Below are positions 16,401-24,067 of a DNA stretch of 64,000 nucleotides, in pieces. Numbering within the stretch: the first letter of the stretch is position 1; each line of letters begins with the position of its first letter. The position numbers were made by a program, and so were the translations under genes. The notes under the pieces are model-generated. The model saw only the letters and a list, made by a program, of their open reading frames with translations, ran no database searches and had not been told where the DNA came from. The stretch is from NCBI GenBank assembly GCA_035935465.1, contig DASYXA010000089.1, positions 31,591 through 95,590 of the forward strand, given 5' to 3'. The DNA comes from UBA4735 sp035935465. GTDB taxonomy: Bacteria; Chloroflexota; Limnocylindria; P2-11E.

Positions 16401-17746
16401 TCGTCAGAGACCGCCTGCGGCCGGAGACGTTCCGCCTCCCGGTCGAGAAGATCCGTGCGGGGTACAAGAGCGACATCTACTTCGCGCGGACGAAGCTCAT
16501 CCTCGAGCAGGATCGTCGGCGCGACCGCGTGACGATGCAGGTTTTCCAGAAGCATCCCCACACCGTCATCGTCGGGACCGATCACACGCTCGCGATCCTC
16601 CAGGTCGGGGCGGGTCGGTACCGCGACCGGCGGCGGAGCGACGCGCTCTTCCTGCGCTACCTCGAGGCCGAGCGCCGCGCGTACGCGCATTGGGCGGGGC
16701 TGCCGGCATCAGGCGGCTGGGAGGCGTACGCGCCGCTCGCGCGCGAGGCCTTCGAGATCTCGCACGAGCTCGCGACGCTCTGGGAGCCGGGGTGGCGGGA
16801 CCTCCGGGCGCGGTCGCTGTTCGACGGCGAGTGCGCGGAGCCGGGCGAGTCGGTCATGCATATCGACGGCGAGTACGGGTCGTTCGCGCACCTCGAGACG
16901 CTCTACCTCGGCGCGCTCGCCGAGGGGTCCCGCGTCGCGACAAACACGCGCGACGTCGTGGCTGCCGCGAACGGCAAGCCGGTGATCATGTTCGGCGCGC
17001 GCCATCAGGCGCATGAGGCGCAGGCCGGCGCCGGCTACGCGGCGTACGTCGGCGGCGCGATCGGCGTCTCGACCGACGAGCAGGGCGAGTGGTGGGGCTC
17101 GACCGGCCTCGGGACCGTGCCGCACGCGCTCATCGCGGTCTACGGCGGCGACACGACCGTCGCGACGCTGAAGTTCGACGAGTACATCAACCGGACGACC
17201 GAGGCGATCGGGCATCTCACCGCACCCGGGACGCCCGAGGGCCACGTGAACGTGACGAGCCTCGTCGACTTCCAGAACGACGTCGTGAACACCTCGCTCG
17301 GCGTCGCCCACGCGCTCGGGCAGCGGCTCTGGGGCGTGCGCGTGGACACGAGCGAAGCGCTCATCGACAAGTCCGTCGTGCGCGAGGTCGAGCGGAGCGG
17401 CGGCGTCGCCGGCGAGGATCTACGCGGCGTGACCCCTCGGCTCGTGCAGATCCTGCGGCGGGCGCTGGATGCGGCCGGCTACGGGCACGTGCGCATCGTC
17501 GCGTCGGGCGGCTTCGATGCGGCGAAGATCGCGCGGTTCGAGCAGCTCGGCGTGCCGGTCGACGTGTACGGCGTTGGCTCGGCGCTCGTGCACGGCAGCG
17601 GCTTCGATCACACCGCCGACATCGTCCGCCTGGATGGCCGCGACGTCGCGAAGGTCGGCCGCGGCTACCGCGACAACCCGCTGTTGCAGGACGTCGACTG
17701 GAGGGCGCTCGTCGGCGAGCGCGCATGGGCACCGCCGACTTCCTGA
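16397..17746 (+). CDS. Nicotinate phosphoribosyltransferase family protein
   Basis: Converts nicotinate and PRPP to nicotinate mononucleotide for NAD salvage. The 449-residue protein has the family features SDIYFARTKLIL, an acidic HIDGEYGSFAHLETLYLG, MFGARHQAHEAQAGAG, VNVTSLVDFQND and ASGGFDAAKIARFEQLGVPVDVYGVGSAL near the C-terminal phosphate site. GTG 16397 overlaps the SDR stop. It belongs to the shorter archaeal/bacterial PncB2-like group; nicotinamide use is possible but less likely. Confidence 0.87.
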   Translation: MIVRDRLRPETFRLPVEKIRAGYKSDIYFARTKLILEQDRRRDRVTMQVFQKHPHTVIVGTDHTLAILQVGAGRYRDRRRSDALFLRYLEAERRAYAHWAGLPASGGWEAYAPLAREAFEISHELATLWEPGWRDLRARSLFDGECAEPGESVMHIDGEYGSFAHLETLYLGALAEGSRVATNTRDVVAAANGKPVIMFGARHQAHEAQAGAGYAAYVGGAIGVSTDEQGEWWGSTGLGTVPHALIAVYGGDTTVATLKFDEYINRTTEAIGHLTAPGTPEGHVNVTSLVDFQNDVVNTSLGVAHALGQRLWGVRVDTSEALIDKSVVREVERSGGVAGEDLRGVTPRLVQILRRALDAAGYGHVRIVASGGFDAAKIARFEQLGVPVDVYGVGSALVHGSGFDHTADIVRLDGRDVAKVGRGYRDNPLLQDVDWRALVGERAWAPPTS

Positions 17747-18465
17747 TCCTCGTCCTCGGGCTCGGCGTCGCGGGATTCGCGAAGGGCACGGCCGGGCTGG
17801 GCCTACCGCTGATCGCGACGCCGATCCTGGCGGGCGTGTTCGGGCCGCGCGCGGCCGTCGTCATCGTGACCATCCCGATCTTCGTCGCGAACACGCTCCT
17901 CGTGCTGCAGGGCTGGCGGCGCATCGAGGTGCTCCGGGGCCTGTGGCCGATCCTGCTGGCGAGCGTCATCGGCACCGCCATCGGCGTGAACCTGCTTGCG
18001 CTCCTCGATCAGCGGATGTTCGCGATCCTCATCTCGGCCATGGTCGCCGTGTTCCTGTTCCGGGGAGAGCGCCTGCTGGGCGACCCCGGCGCGCGGCGCG
18101 CGCGCGCCGCCGGCACCGCGGTGGGCTTCGTCAGCGGAGTGCTCCAGGGAACGACATCGATCGCGGCACCCTTGATCGGCTCGTACCTGCACGCCCGCCG
18201 GCTCGAGCCGCGCGACTACGTCGTCGCCGTCGCATCGGTGTTCCAGCTGAACGCGATCGTCCAGCTCGTCGGCTACGGGCTCCTCGGCCTCTACACGCCG
18301 GACATCGTCGCGATCGGTCTCATCAGCCTCGTCCCCACGCTGCTCGCGTTGATGGCGGGGGTCTACTTCCGTTCGAGGCTCGACCAAGGGCGGTTCCGTC
18401 AGATGATCGTGGCGCTCCTCGTGTTCAGCGTCGCGAACCTGCTGTGGCGGACCTTCGGCCCCTAA
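17725..18465 (+). CDS. TauE/SafE (TSUP) family membrane transporter
   Basis: 246 residues with about eight hydrophobic helices in two pseudo-repeats, each opening with a glycine-rich motif (GLGVAGFAKGTAGLGLPLI and GFVSGVLQGTTSIAAPLIG). TSUP proteins export or import small organic anions such as sulfite, sulfoacetate or 2-oxo acids; the substrate is not clear. ATG 17725 lies inside the end of the nicotinate phosphoribosyltransferase gene (22-nt overlap), so the two are co-expressed. Confidence 0.9.
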   Translation: MGTADFLILVLGLGVAGFAKGTAGLGLPLIATPILAGVFGPRAAVVIVTIPIFVANTLLVLQGWRRIEVLRGLWPILLASVIGTAIGVNLLALLDQRMFAILISAMVAVFLFRGERLLGDPGARRARAAGTAVGFVSGVLQGTTSIAAPLIGSYLHARRLEPRDYVVAVASVFQLNAIVQLVGYGLLGLYTPDIVAIGLISLVPTLLALMAGVYFRSRLDQGRFRQMIVALLVFSVANLLWRTFGP

Positions 18466-19076
18466 GGGCGCGCCGGGGGATGGGCCGCGGGCGGGGCGAG
18501 CAGCGATCGTCCGAGCCACAGGCCCCAGAACGGCTGCAGCAGGAATCCGGTCTCGAGCAGCAGGATGCCGCTGTCGGTGATGTCGTTGATCGACCCGTCG
18601 ATCGTCGGCGTCGGGAGCCCGCCGGCGCCGAACAGCACATTCGCCAAGAACCACAGGCCGCCGATGACCGCGCCGAAGATGAGCGGCGCGCGCGGCAGCC
18701 CGGTCTCCATGAGCGCGATGCCGCCGGCCATGAGCAGCCACACGCCGATCCCGCCGAGCACCGGGTAGTAGGCGACCGTCTCCTGGTCGAACGTGAGCTG
18801 GCCGCTCGCCGTCGCGAGCTCGAGGAAGGCCGCGGCGCCGAACGAGACGAGCCCGAACGCGAACACCGCCGCGCTGACGATGTTCGCGTGCGTCCGCGAC
18901 GCGCGGTAGAAGAGGTAGGCGAGCGGGACGAAGCTCGCGGCCCAGAGCACGCCCGAGGCGTTGTTCAGCAGCCCGATGAGGCCGTTCGCCTTCGGGTCGC
19001 CCCCCGACGTGAGGAGCTGCGCGATCGCGGCGAGCGAGTTCGCATACGCCGCGTACGCGGCCCAGCGCAGGCTCAC
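18462..19076 (-). CDS. Membrane protein, unknown function
   Basis: 204 residues with about six hydrophobic segments and a conserved-looking SGVLWAASFVPLAYLFYRAS loop. It is reminiscent of DUF4386-like membrane proteins, but no firm family was assigned. GTG 19076 overlaps the asparaginase stop (GTGA), so it is translated with that gene. It converges with the TSUP gene, overlapping by 4 nt. Confidence 0.65.
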   Translation of the reverse strand: MSLRWAAYAAYANSLAAIAQLLTSGGDPKANGLIGLLNNASGVLWAASFVPLAYLFYRASRTHANIVSAAVFAFGLVSFGAAAFLELATASGQLTFDQETVAYYPVLGGIGVWLLMAGGIALMETGLPRAPLIFGAVIGGLWFLANVLFGAGGLPTPTIDGSINDITDSGILLLETGFLLQPFWGLWLGRSLLAPPAAHPPARP

Positions 19077-20005
19077 CGCGAGCGGCGGCGGACGATGGTG
19101 CGCGGCCGCAGCGCCGCGCGCGCCATCCCGACGGTCTGGTAGGCGTAGCTCACGCCGCGCTTGGTCGTCGCGGCCGCGTGTTCGCCATTGGCCGCGAGGA
19201 CGACGATGTTCAGCCGGCTGCCGTGGCTGGCCAGGGCGTTCGCGTCGGCGATCGCCGCTTCGGCCACGGCCATGGCGGAGTCGCCGCGCGCGAGCCGGTC
19301 CACCGCCGTCTTCGTCGTCACGTTGCGCATCGCGAGCTCGCCGAATCCGGTGCACGCCGCGCCGCCATAGCGCGTGTCCGAGTAGTGGCCCGCGCCGATG
19401 ATCGGCGAGTCGCCGATCCGGCCCGGGTACTTGAACCCCCAGCCGCTCGTCGTGACCGCCGACGCGACATTGCCGCGTCCGTCGATCGCGACGAAGTTCA
19501 CGGTCCCGCGCTCCTTCACCATCTCGACCACCACCGGGGCGAGCGCCTGGGCCTTCGCGATGGACGCCGGCGTGTGACCGGCCTCGCGCAGGCGGGCGAT
19601 CCACTTCTCGCGCGACCCGGCCGTGAGGAGCTCGCCCTCCTCCGAACCGATCTCCTTCGCGAACCGCGCCGCGCCCGCTCCGACGAGCATCACGTGCGGC
19701 AACCGCTCCATCACCGCCCGCGCGACCGTGATCGGGTGCAGGAATCCGGTGAGGGCCGCGACCGAGCCGGCCGCGTGGGTCGTGCCGTCGACGATCGACG
19801 CGTCGAGCTCGACGACGCCGAGCACGTTCGGGAGGCCGCCGTACCCGACCGTGTCGTCCGCCGGGTCGGACTCGACGATGCGCGCGCAGGCCTCCACGGC
19901 GTCCAACGCGGTACCGCCCGTCGCGAGGATCCGGACGCCGGTGGCGAGCGCACCACGGCCGTTCCCGCTCGCGACGATCGTCGGGATCACCTTCGTGGCA
20001 GGCAC
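19073..20005 (-). CDS. Ntn-hydrolase: isoaspartyl peptidase/L-asparaginase or glycosylasparaginase
   Basis: A 310-residue autoprocessing amidohydrolase. The N-terminal nucleophile threonine is in ERGTVNFVAIDGRGNVA at about residue 168, after which self-cleavage would separate alpha and beta chains. GRIGDSPIIGAGHY and the TGFGE substrate-binding loop match the family. It hydrolyses asparagine or isoaspartyl/glycosyl-asparagine bonds. GTG 20005 lies 6 nt after TACGGT. The DGRGN and SGWGFKYPGRIGDSP features favour the bacterial glycosylasparaginase-like branch. Confidence 0.9.
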   Translation of the reverse strand: MPATKVIPTIVASGNGRGALATGVRILATGGTALDAVEACARIVESDPADDTVGYGGLPNVLGVVELDASIVDGTTHAAGSVAALTGFLHPITVARAVMERLPHVMLVGAGAARFAKEIGSEEGELLTAGSREKWIARLREAGHTPASIAKAQALAPVVVEMVKERGTVNFVAIDGRGNVASAVTTSGWGFKYPGRIGDSPIIGAGHYSDTRYGGAACTGFGELAMRNVTTKTAVDRLARGDSAMAVAEAAIADANALASHGSRLNIVVLAANGEHAAATTKRGVSYAYQTVGMARAALRPRTIVRRRSR

Positions 20006-20011
20006 GGCCGT

Positions 20012-20034
20012 ACCGTAGGGCTTCGTGGGATGAT
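20012..20034. promoter_or_regulatory. Divergent leaderless-type -10 elements, asparaginase and DUF2652 genes
   Basis: TACGGT (20017-20012, minus) is 6 nt before GTG 20005. GATGAT (20029-20034, plus) is 6 nt before GTG 20041. Confidence 0.45.
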
Positions 20035-20040
20035 CGTGGC

Positions 20041-21084
20041 GTGGCGTCGGCCGACGGTCTCCTCGTGATGGCGGACATCTCGGGCTACACGGCGTTCGTC
20101 TCCGGCACGGAGCACGAGCACTCGCGCGAGATCCTCGCCGAGCTCATCGAGAACATCGCGAAGAGCTTCGGCGGCAAGCTGAGCATCGACCAGGTCGAGG
20201 GCGACGCGCTCTGCTGCACGACGGAGCGGACCGGCGTCGAGGTCGCGGACTGGCTGCGCGAGACCTTCGCCACCTTCCATCGCCGCCTACGGGACATGCG
20301 GGCCGCGACGACCTGCCCCTGCCACGCCTGCCGGATGATCGGCAGCCTCGGCCTCAAGTTCATCGTCCACCGCGGGACGTATTCGCGCCAGGTCGTGGCC
20401 GGCGTCACGCAGCTCCACGGCGCGGACGTGAACCTCGTCCACCGCCTGCTGAAGAACACGGTGCCGCTGCGCGAGTACCTCCTTGCCACGGACGCGGCGA
20501 TGCGGGACTGGCCCCCGAGCGCCCGCGCAGGCTACCTCGAGGCCCCGCAGCGCTACGACCTTGGCGACGTCGCCGCGGCGTATCTGGACCTCTCCCCGGT
20601 CCGCGCGGATGCGTTGCGCGAGGACCGCACGGTCGTGACCGACGCGGAGGCCAAGCTCAGAGCGACCCGTCGCTACGCGGCCGCGCCCGAGGACGTGTGG
20701 CACCTGATGACGGATCCGGTCGCGCGGCGGACGATCATGAACGTGCCGCGGATCGATTTCGAGAAGGGCGCCCGCGGGACGCTCGTCGGAGCCGAGTACC
20801 ACTGCGAGCACGGCGGCGACCGCACCACCGTGTTCCGGGTGGTGAACGCCGAGCGCCCCGCGGAGCTCACGGTCACGGTGGAGTTCCCGTTCGTCGGCCG
20901 GATCTACCGGACCGATCGGGTCGTGCCCGAGGGCCCGGGCACGCGTGTCGACACCGCCGTCTACTGGGACGAGCCGAAAGGCATCCGGATGAAGGTCGGC
21001 ACGATCGTCGCCGTGCGGATGATGAAGAGGTACTTCGGCGAGTACGACGACCGCATGGACGCGATGCTGAAGAACGCGGGCTAG
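20041..21084 (+). CDS. DUF2652 (nucleotide-cyclase-like) domain fused to an SRPBCC domain
   Basis: 347 residues. Residues ~1-190 carry the DUF2652 pattern: LLVMADISGYTAFVSG at the N-terminus, IDQVEGDALCC, a CPCHAC cysteine cluster, FIVHRG and LHGADVNLVHRLLKN, which resembles a class III nucleotide cyclase fold. Residues ~205-347 form an SRPBCC (START-like) ligand pocket beginning KLRATRRYAAAPEDVWHLMTDP. Some cyclase metal residues (D in ADISGY, D in EGDALCC) are present, but activity is unproven. It may sense a hydrophobic ligand; this is inference. Confidence 0.82.
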   Translation: MASADGLLVMADISGYTAFVSGTEHEHSREILAELIENIAKSFGGKLSIDQVEGDALCCTTERTGVEVADWLRETFATFHRRLRDMRAATTCPCHACRMIGSLGLKFIVHRGTYSRQVVAGVTQLHGADVNLVHRLLKNTVPLREYLLATDAAMRDWPPSARAGYLEAPQRYDLGDVAAAYLDLSPVRADALREDRTVVTDAEAKLRATRRYAAAPEDVWHLMTDPVARRTIMNVPRIDFEKGARGTLVGAEYHCEHGGDRTTVFRVVNAERPAELTVTVEFPFVGRIYRTDRVVPEGPGTRVDTAVYWDEPKGIRMKVGTIVAVRMMKRYFGEYDDRMDAMLKNAG

Positions 21085-21707
21085 CCCGACCCCGAGTACC
21101 GGCGGATCGCTCCGAGCTCCGGAGCGGCGCAGACGACGGCCGTCACGCAGAGCGCGTCGCGGAGCGATCGGGCGACGGCGGTCCCCTCGAGCAGGCGGCG
21201 CGCCCGCGCCGCGTAGTAGAGCCGGCGCAGGACGAGCAGCAGCACCCGCAGACCGATGCGCCCCGGCCGGCTCGAGAGGAGCGGCCGCAGGATGCGCGAT
21301 CGCCGGCCCGGCCAGAGCTCGCGCCCGTCCGCCCGGGCGCTCGTCCCCCACCACATCGCGCGCGCGAGCCGATCGGCATCGCGATGGTTGTGCTCGTCGC
21401 CCGAGGTCACGTCGCCGCGCGACTCGACGATCGTGATGAGCGGCAGATCGTGCTTGAGGGCGATGTGCGCCGCGAGATGGACGTACAGCGAGATCCGCTC
21501 TGCCGCGCTGACCGACCGATCCACGACGAGCCCCTTCGGCATGCCGCCCGCGAGCGGGCTGACGAGGAGCGCGCGCGTCCCGGGCAGCGAGGCGACCCGC
21601 GTGCGGATGCCGAGGCGCTCCTCGAGCATGCCGCGCAGCCGCTCCTCCTCCGCGCGCACCGTGTTGCTCTCGGCGGGGACGGCGACGGGGGTCACGTCGG
21701 CAGCCAT
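21081..21707 (-). CDS. Hypothetical protein with degenerate ImmA/IrrE-like HxxxH motif
   Basis: 208 residues. The region LVVDRSVSAAERISLYVHLAAHIALKHD resembles the zinc helix of ImmA/IrrE (COG2856) peptidases (xxxHExxH), but the catalytic glutamate is replaced (HLAAH). The C-terminal half is arginine-rich and helical. ATG 21707 overlaps the end of the upstream putative regulator by 16 nt, the arrangement of regulator-ImmA pairs. If the resemblance is right it would bind rather than cleave its partner. Low certainty on function. Confidence 0.5.
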   Translation of the reverse strand: MAADVTPVAVPAESNTVRAEEERLRGMLEERLGIRTRVASLPGTRALLVSPLAGGMPKGLVVDRSVSAAERISLYVHLAAHIALKHDLPLITIVESRGDVTSGDEHNHRDADRLARAMWWGTSARADGRELWPGRRSRILRPLLSSRPGRIGLRVLLLVLRRLYYAARARRLLEGTAVARSLRDALCVTAVVCAAPELGAIRRYSGSG

Positions 21708-22102
21708 ACGCGCAGACCCTCCTCGAGGTATTCGCGGAGCGTTCGCAGATCGGTCAGCTTCGGCAGCGTCCTGCGGAGATCGGCGAAGACCAGTGTCGCG
21801 AGCGGCTCGCCGACGAATCCGGCGAGCATCGTGCGGCCCTCGCCGACGACCTCGGCCAGGGTCAGCTCCTCCTCGCAGCCGATGATCATCAGCGCGAAGT
21901 AGAGGCGGACGCAGTCCTCCGGACTGTCGATGGCCCGCGTGACGCGCGTCCGCCCGGTCGCGACCCGCTGGAGCGTCGCGCGATCCAGCGAGACCGACCC
22001 TTCGGTGATCTCGTAGATCCGGTCGACCAGGGAATCGAGCGAGCGGTCGCCACGGAGCGTCCGGATCGCCTTCGAGACGCGCTCGCGGTCCTGCAGCCGC
22101 AT
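21692..22102 (-). CDS. Putative helix-turn-helix regulator, cryptic XRE type
   Basis: 136 residues from ATG 22102, which is 8 nt after TAGCGT. An HTH-like stretch (RSLDSLVDRIYEITEG...LDRATLQRVATGRTRV) resembles the second and third helices of XRE proteins, with TGRTRV where XRE proteins have the post-recognition SGxxxP turn. The C-terminus is helical and acidic. A longer GTG start at 22144 exists. It overlaps the ImmA-like gene downstream, so the two are likely one regulatory module. Confidence 0.5.
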   Translation of the reverse strand: MRLQDRERVSKAIRTLRGDRSLDSLVDRIYEITEGSVSLDRATLQRVATGRTRVTRAIDSPEDCVRLYFALMIIGCEEELTLAEVVGEGRTMLAGFVGEPLATLVFADLRRTLPKLTDLRTLREYLEEGLRVWLPT

Positions 22103-22110
22103 CGCGCGGA

Positions 22111-22116
22111 ACGCTA
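22111..22116 (-). promoter_or_regulatory. Leaderless-type -10 (TAGCGT) for the regulator/ImmA-like pair
   Basis: TAGCGT on the minus strand, then 8 nt, then ATG 22102. This supports ATG 22102 over the longer GTG. Confidence 0.45.
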
Positions 22117-22171
22117 CTCCGCGGATCGTTCGCCGTCGTCTCACATGTGGGATGGCCTGCGGATCGCGTCG

Positions 22172-24067
22172 CTAGCCGGCGAGCATCCGGCGCGCGTTCC
22201 GGCGGGCGAGCGCCATCACGGTCAGCATCGGGTTCACCCCGGACGCGTTCGGGAACGCGCTCGCGTCGGCGACGATCAGCCCGCGGACGCCGCGGACCGC
22301 GCCGTCGGGATCGGCCACGCTGTCACGCGCGGCGCCCATGCCGGCGGTACCCATCTGATGCGCGCTGAACATGCCGACGTCGTTCGGCGCGACGCCGCGG
22401 CGCGCGACCGCGTCCGCGAACGCGTCGAGGTCACCGCCCGGCTCGAGCAGCAGCGGCCGGGTGTGGAGCGTGCGCACCTCGCGCGCGCCCGCGGCGAGGT
22501 GCACGTTCGCGGTCTCGACGATGGCGCGCACGCACATCCGCGCGTCGGGTCCGCTGACGGCGTAGGAGACGAGCGCCGCGCCGTCGCGGTCGACGCGCAC
22601 GCGACCGGGCTCGCGGTCGCGGACGATCGGGATGAACGCCGCGTAGTGGTCGATCGCGCGCATCGTCGCACGATGGTCCTCGGCCGAGCGCCACACCGTG
22701 CCCGCGGCCGCGACGCCCGGGAGGACCGGCGGCACCTCGAGGCGGAAGCCGTACGCCCCGTCGAGCCGCGCGAAGGCGTCCGACACGACGCTCTGCGGCA
22801 CCCCATGCCACATCCGGATCGGCTCGGCGTAGCGCGCGAACACCGCGGGCACCGGGTGGAGGAACAGGCGGCGTCCGGCGAGCGGACCGCCGAGGCCGGA
22901 GCGCAGGAGCAGCGCGGGCGTGCCGAGCGCACCGCCGGCGAGCACGACTCGCGCGGCGCGCACGGTGATCCGGCGATCGCCCGCGATCGCGGCCACGCCC
23001 GTGACCGACCCGTTCCGCGTCTCGAGCGTCGTCGCGTCGCAGCCGGTCACGACGCGCGCGCCGCGCGCGACGGCGTCGGTCAGGAAGGTCCGCGCGCTCG
23101 ACCGCTTCGCGCCGGCCCGGCAGCCGTAGCCGCAGTGCCCGCAGTCGCCGCAGCCGCGGGCGTTGCGCGGGATCACCGACCAGGGCACACCGAGCGCGTC
23201 GAGGCCGCGCGCGAGAGCGCTGTTCTGCGCGTTGCGCCGGCTCTCCTGCACATTCACGTCGCTGCGCGCCTCGACCGCTGCGTAGTGCTCGTCCAGCTCC
23301 GCGCCCATGCCGTCGGCGCCAAGCGATTCCCATTCGGCGCGGATGTCCGCGGGCAGGCGGAGCGAGGTCATCCAGTTCACCGCGGTCCCGCCGCCGAGCG
23401 CCCGACCGGCGAAGAGGACGACGCCGAGATCCTCGGTCGCAGCGAGGCCGCGGTCCCAGAACAGGCGCGCACTCCCTTCGGCCTCCCGCGGCACCAGGTC
23501 CGGCTCGCTCCACGTCGGCCCGCGCTCGAGCACGATCACCGACCGCCCCGCGGCCGCGGCCTCGGCAGCCGCAACGGCGCCGCCGGCCCCCGAGCCGACG
23601 ACACAGACGTCGCACTCGAGCGTGTCGCCGTCGCGCACCGCGAGTCCCGCGATCGCGAGCGGTCGGCCCGGGAGCGGCAGGGGATCGGGGCGGACGTAGC
23701 CGGTCTCGGGGAGGAGCGCGGCCGCGCCGGCCTCGGGCCGCGAGTAGGCGATGAACAGCGACAGCCGCTTCACCGCGTGGAACCCGCTGCGCAGGAGCGG
23801 GATCCGCGAGTCGGCCCAGCGGCGGAGGTAGGCCTCGCGCTCCGCCGGGCGCAGATCGCCGAACCGGATCGGTCGCCGCACCAGCGCGAGGTTCGCAAGG
23901 CGCGAGTCGATCAGCCGCAGGAACAGCCGGAGGTCCGCGAGCAGCTTCGGCCGTCCGATGGCGGCGAGCTCCGCGACGATCGCGTCCGCGATCGCGCCCG
24001 GCTGGCCTTCCGGGACGAACGTGCCGCAGACGGTCACCAGGGTCGCGCGCTCGCGGCCGCCGATCAC
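22172..24067 (-). CDS. GMC-family FAD-dependent oxidoreductase, long-chain alcohol oxidase-like
   Basis: 631 residues. A ~125-residue N-terminal helical extension (gluconate dehydrogenase subunit 3-like region) precedes the FAD-binding GSGAGGAVAAAEAA. GGGTAVNWMTSLR, a cysteine cluster CGDCGHCGYGC, and the C-terminal HQMGTAGMG and NASGVNPMLTVMALARR match fatty-alcohol oxidases and related GMC enzymes. It probably oxidises long-chain alcohols to aldehydes. It is co-transcribed with the acyl-CoA ligase (4-nt overlap), consistent with a lipid-degradation role. Confidence 0.88.
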   Translation of the reverse strand: MIGGRERATLVTVCGTFVPEGQPGAIADAIVAELAAIGRPKLLADLRLFLRLIDSRLANLALVRRPIRFGDLRPAEREAYLRRWADSRIPLLRSGFHAVKRLSLFIAYSRPEAGAAALLPETGYVRPDPLPLPGRPLAIAGLAVRDGDTLECDVCVVGSGAGGAVAAAEAAAAGRSVIVLERGPTWSEPDLVPREAEGSARLFWDRGLAATEDLGVVLFAGRALGGGTAVNWMTSLRLPADIRAEWESLGADGMGAELDEHYAAVEARSDVNVQESRRNAQNSALARGLDALGVPWSVIPRNARGCGDCGHCGYGCRAGAKRSSARTFLTDAVARGARVVTGCDATTLETRNGSVTGVAAIAGDRRITVRAARVVLAGGALGTPALLLRSGLGGPLAGRRLFLHPVPAVFARYAEPIRMWHGVPQSVVSDAFARLDGAYGFRLEVPPVLPGVAAAGTVWRSAEDHRATMRAIDHYAAFIPIVRDREPGRVRVDRDGAALVSYAVSGPDARMCVRAIVETANVHLAAGAREVRTLHTRPLLLEPGGDLDAFADAVARRGVAPNDVGMFSAHQMGTAGMGAARDSVADPDGAVRGVRGLIVADASAFPNASGVNPMLTVMALARRNARRMLAG

